This document shows positions 62,850 to 64,000 of a stretch of 64,000 nt of DNA, piece after piece. Both the position numbers and the translations under genes were made by a program. Within the stretch, counting starts at the first letter, position 1, and each line of letters begins with the position of its first letter. The stretch covers positions 1-64,000 of the forward strand of contig RCTD01000005.1 in the NCBI GenBank assembly GCA_014898415.1, in the 5' to 3' direction. The DNA comes from Stromatinia cepivora (Eukaryota > Ascomycota > Leotiomycetes > Helotiales > Sclerotiniaceae). The notes beneath the pieces are model-generated. The model saw only the letters and a list, made by a program, of their open reading frames with translations. It had not been told where the DNA came from and ran no database searches.

Positions 62850-64000
62850 GCACATCCTTGCCCGCGGTGCGGTCAACTTAATCGCAAGACACTATACGTT
62901 ACGCTATTAACAAACCATGGTATCTGTAGCAGAGACCATGACGAAGCGGCAGCTGCTCTCGTTACATACATTTTCTCTGGAGCCATCGGATCACCCAAAG
63001 GCAAAGGAGTATCCTATTCACTCCTCGAAGCAACAGATAACACTTTTTCCTGGGTTGCTGTGCTAGAGGAGGAAGATAGCACGAGCCAACCTATCGACCG
63101 GTATCGTGTGGATATTGACAGGCTGTCACACATAATCCAAGCACCGATACCTGTATCACTCTCAGGGGCAGAGCTTCAAGAGGCCATTCGAGCGGCGACA
63201 GATCACCACTTGAAGGCATTTTCAAGATTTACAGAGGGTGCTCTCAGTATATGTTATAAGGTCGACATTCAAGAGGATCCGAATATTCAGTATGTTGTAC
63301 AGCTACGCCACCACGGAAACGTCATCTCGATGAATCTCCTTATGAGCTTAATATCCTCGAGCATCGATCCCAGCATCCTGCCTCTCCCTACTGTATATCC
63401 TATCCCAGGCGAAGAGCAGGGGCAGAGGAAGACTGGGATAGGCAGACAAATAACGCGGCTAATACTAGGTCCGATGGCTAAATCTATCTGCCCTTATATG
63501 TCGCACATGGAGAAATTGGTATTCGTTCGAAGGATGGCTATAGCGTTTCAGGCCACCTGGAGCATCTCCCTCCCCAAAGATCACCTCATTGGCGAGCTCT
63601 GCGCTATCCAGAATGGCACTCACACCGCCCTTACCATCGGTCCAGACCGGCACCACAATCTCGGCAGGCCTTTTACTTCAGTCCACGACTATCTTCGCGC
63701 TTATATCTACTCCTCTCTATACGCCTTCAAACGATAAGAGGGTATCGAGGAATACAAGACGCGATTCTTGCAGCGAGTGACGGAATTTGTGGAAGGTGGC
63801 ATGCAAAATATCCCTGCAATCGTCGAGGACATCCCAATAGTGGCTATCCATTCCGATATGGGCCCTCATAATGTCATTTTATCGCCTACCACGCGAACAA
63901 ACATCATGGCAACTATCAATCGGGAGTTCGTTGCCAGCGCTCCTTGCGCCTCGCTCTACAGAATCATCGAGATGCTTTTTAGGGAACTTGCGAGTAATGG
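62850..64000 (+). pseudogene. APH-type phosphotransferase (kinase-like) gene, broken and cut by the window end
   Basis: One frame is open from about 62850 to an in-frame TAA at 63735-63737 (CGA TAA GAG), then open again to the window end. After the stop comes IVAIHSDMGPHNVIL, which carries the catalytic HxD..N of the APH/choline kinase fold. Next is a TINREFVASAP segment, where related fungal proteins have IDWEF. The stop fits CAA to TAA, and the D to N change fits GAT to AAT, both RIP-type. Substrate is unknown. The true start is unclear, with the first ATG in a different frame at 62938. The 3' end lies outside the window. Confidence 0.65.

Overview
This window is the left end of a chromosome of a filamentous ascomycete. 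It opens with about 22 copies of the telomere repeat (CCCTAA/TTAGGG). It then passes through about 18 kb of very AT-rich, mutated subtelomeric repeats into ordinary gene-bearing DNA. Genes have short introns (about 45-140 bp) with GT..AG ends and CTGAC-like or TACTAAT branch sites. The repeats show one-directional C:G to T:A decay typical of repeat-induced point mutation (RIP). Gene content (Prm1, CFEM/GPI protein, RTA1-like protein, Zn2Cys6 factor, alpha-aminoadipate lysine pathway) fits Pezizomycotina. A Leotiomycete such as Botrytis/Sclerotinia is my guess, not something the sequence proves.

Layout. 1-2.7 kb: telomere, a hairpin, C-rich degenerate repeats, a 45-bp minisatellite and short AT repeats. 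3.5-14.5 kb: a head-to-tail duplication (period about 5.32 kb) of a RecQ-like telomere-linked helicase (TLH) gene facing the telomere. Both copies are ruined by stops, the inner copy more so. 14.6-18.4 kb: a decayed Ty3/gypsy Gag fragment, a candidate LTR edge, a 55-bp satellite related to the 45-bp one, a solo LTR with a perfect 5-bp target duplication, and a 233-bp x4 array ending sharply at about 18.38 kb. 18.4-41.1 kb: genes, namely a small Cys-rich protein, a TMEM135-like protein, a bHLH factor, PRM1, an ARMH3/DUF1741 protein, ISA1 and a Dabb stress protein, then a 530-bp non-autonomous DNA element with 10-bp TIRs and 10-bp target duplication. 41.2-46 kb: an internal RIP-decayed island with two solo LTRs, bounded by inverted repeats. 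46.3-60.8 kb: genes, namely an RTA1-like membrane protein, homocitrate synthase, a CFEM GPI protein, a frameshifted MDR oxidoreductase, a Zn2Cys6 factor and a second small Cys-rich protein. 61.9-62.6 kb: another AT-rich island. 62.65-64 kb: a mariner/Fot-like MITE and an APH-type kinase pseudogene running off the end.

For seven multi-exon genes I rebuilt the exons by hand. In each case the summed coding length is a multiple of three and the junctions follow fungal splice rules: TMEM135-like 500 aa, ARMH3 624 aa, ISA1 245 aa, Dabb 119 aa, homocitrate synthase 500 aa, CFEM 241 aa, Zn2Cys6 410 aa. The two-exon RTA1-like (334 aa) and bHLH (449 aa) models also close. The genes are mostly independent housekeeping or membrane genes. 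I see no complete biosynthetic cluster. The most informative biology is the layered history of the subtelomere: helicase duplication, RIP, satellites and nested retroelements.
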